DNA of 5,139 nucleotides, from positions 1 through 5,139 of the forward strand of contig JAGHBN010000039.1 of assembly GCA_021160985.1 (NCBI GenBank), in the 5' to 3' direction. Shown here in pieces: positions 4,326 to 5,139 of the stretch. A program made the translations under genes and the position numbers. Source of the DNA: Thermococcus sp. (GTDB lineage: Archaea > Methanobacteriota_B > Thermococci > Thermococcales > Thermococcaceae). Each line of letters starts with the position of its first letter. Position 1 is the first letter of the stretch. The notes beneath the pieces were generated by a model, which was not told where the DNA came from, made no database searches, and worked only from the letters and a program-made list of their open reading frames with translations.

Positions 4326-5139
4326 TTGACGCTGACGTTTGATGAAGTCCTTAAACGCCCTAAACGTGACGGCAGTGATAAAGCCGTTGCAGAGCTCAAG
4401 AGCCTTCTTGGGGACAAGGTTTCGACCAAGCCGGCTGACCTCTTTTCGTACAGCCACGACTACTGGCTCATAACCTTCCACTGGCTGCTGAAGGGTAAAG
4501 TTCCAGCGCTTCCCGATGCGGTGGTGTTTCCGGAGAGCGAGGAAGATGTTGTGAACGCAGTTAGGGTGGCTCACGAAAAGGGCGTTCCTCTCTACCCCTA
4601 CGGCGGTGGCTCCGGTGTTCTGGGGGCGGCGGTGCCGGAGTACGGGGGCATTGTGATCGACCTGAAGCGCATCAGGGACTTGCAGTTTTATGAGGACGAC
4701 CTCATGGTCGAGGCGGGCGCGGGAGTTAACGGGTATTACATCGAGGAGTACCTCAACAGGAAGGGCTACACGCTCGGCCACTTCCCACAGTCGTTCTATC
4801 CCTCGACGGTGGGCGGCTGGGTCGCGACCAAGGCCATAGGCCAGTTCTCGACCAAATACGGGGGCATCGAGGATATGGTGCTTGGTCTCAGGGGCGTGAT
4901 ACCTCCGGGGAAGCTCATCGAGCTTAAACCTCATCCGAGAACGGCAACGGGCCCGGACCTGCGGAAGCTCTTCGTTGGGAGCGAGGGGATACTCGGCATC
5001 GTGACGAAGGTATGGCTGAAGGTTCGTCCCTATCCGGAGGAGCGCTATCTGCTCTCATTTGCATCGGAGAGCCTTGAGGAGGCTCTGGACTCCGTCAGAC
5101 GGATACTCCACCGCGGCGCGAGGCCGGCTGTGGTGAGGA
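4326..5139 (+). CDS. FAD-binding (PCMH-type) oxidase, AGPS/GlcD-like, 5' part
   Basis: The gene runs off the right edge; 271 codons are visible. The FAD-binding PCMH domain starts with PDAVVFPESEEDVVNAVRVA and carries the pyrophosphate loop YPYGGGSGVLG (90-100). Next come VEAGAGV, GHFPQSFYPSTVGGWVATKA (151-170), YGGIEDMVLGL and TGPDLRKLFVGSEGILGIVT, leading to KVRPYPEE. The HFPQS/STVGGW/YGxIED/TGPD/GSEGxLG set resembles alkyl-dihydroxyacetone-phosphate synthase (AGPS) more than ordinary D-lactate or glycolate oxidases (GlcD), though all share this fold. Archaea build ether lipids another way, so a true AGPS role is doubtful; a 2-hydroxyacid or other redox substrate is possible. Start TTG 4326 follows GAGGTGGT by three bases; ATG 4305 in frame is the alternative but probably lies upstream of the transcription start. 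The C-terminal substrate domain is out of view. Confidence 0.85.
   Translation, partial: MTLTFDEVLKRPKRDGSDKAVAELKSLLGDKVSTKPADLFSYSHDYWLITFHWLLKGKVPALPDAVVFPESEEDVVNAVRVAHEKGVPLYPYGGGSGVLGAAVPEYGGIVIDLKRIRDLQFYEDDLMVEAGAGVNGYYIEEYLNRKGYTLGHFPQSFYPSTVGGWVATKAIGQFSTKYGGIEDMVLGLRGVIPPGKLIELKPHPRTATGPDLRKLFVGSEGILGIVTKVWLKVRPYPEERYLLSFASESLEEALDSVRRILHRGARPAVVR

Noticed and set aside
4332..4346. CTGA and TGATGA strings resembling C/D-box sRNA parts
   Set aside because: They fall in the first codons of the FAD oxidase in the wrong order and spacing, with no second box pair.
3947..4934. Minus-strand open frames of 160 and 219 codons across the deoxyhypusine synthase end and the FAD oxidase
   Set aside because: Both lie opposite genes with clear family motifs and resemble nothing known.

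Overview
The window looks like the chromosome of a hyperthermophilic archaeon of the Thermococcales, most likely Thermococcus. The evidence is a deoxyhypusine synthase gene (archaea/eukaryotes), archaeal BRE/TATA promoters about 25 bp upstream of several start codons, GGTG-type Shine-Dalgarno sites, T-rich terminators, and proteins rich in Lys, Arg and Glu. No tRNA, rRNA, CRISPR array or insertion sequence was seen.

Left part (1-1958). The 3' end of an HtpX-like M48 membrane protease gene runs rightward and ends at 259. It converges on a leftward block. That block, read from 1958 down to 335, holds an atypical short-chain dehydrogenase/reductase (SDR), a MntA-type minimal nucleotidyltransferase and a HepT-type HEPN toxin gene. 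The hepT gene is broken: its N-terminal and C-terminal halves lie in different frames (one base missing around 634-655), and the HEPN motif R-x4-H-x-Y reads R-x4-R-x-Y. The window therefore appears to hold a decayed MntA/HepT toxin-antitoxin module in which the antitoxin enzyme is intact and the toxin is not.

Middle (1959-2122) is a divergent promoter region with a TATA box for each direction and small inverted and direct repeats that could be operators.

Right part (2123-5139), all rightward. It holds a stand-alone GltD-like FAD/NAD(P) oxidoreductase without the usual N-terminal iron-sulfur domain, then deoxyhypusine synthase (makes the hypusine precursor on aIF5A) on its own leaderless promoter. 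After a T-rich terminator comes the 5' part of an FAD-binding oxidase that most resembles alkyl-dihydroxyacetone-phosphate synthase/GlcD proteins; it runs off the right edge. The right-hand genes do not form an obvious single pathway, and each seems to have its own promoter. The most interesting points are the doubly damaged hepT with an intact mntA partner, the SDR lacking the catalytic Tyr and Lys, the AGPS-like oxidase in an archaeon, and the repeat elements around the divergent promoters.
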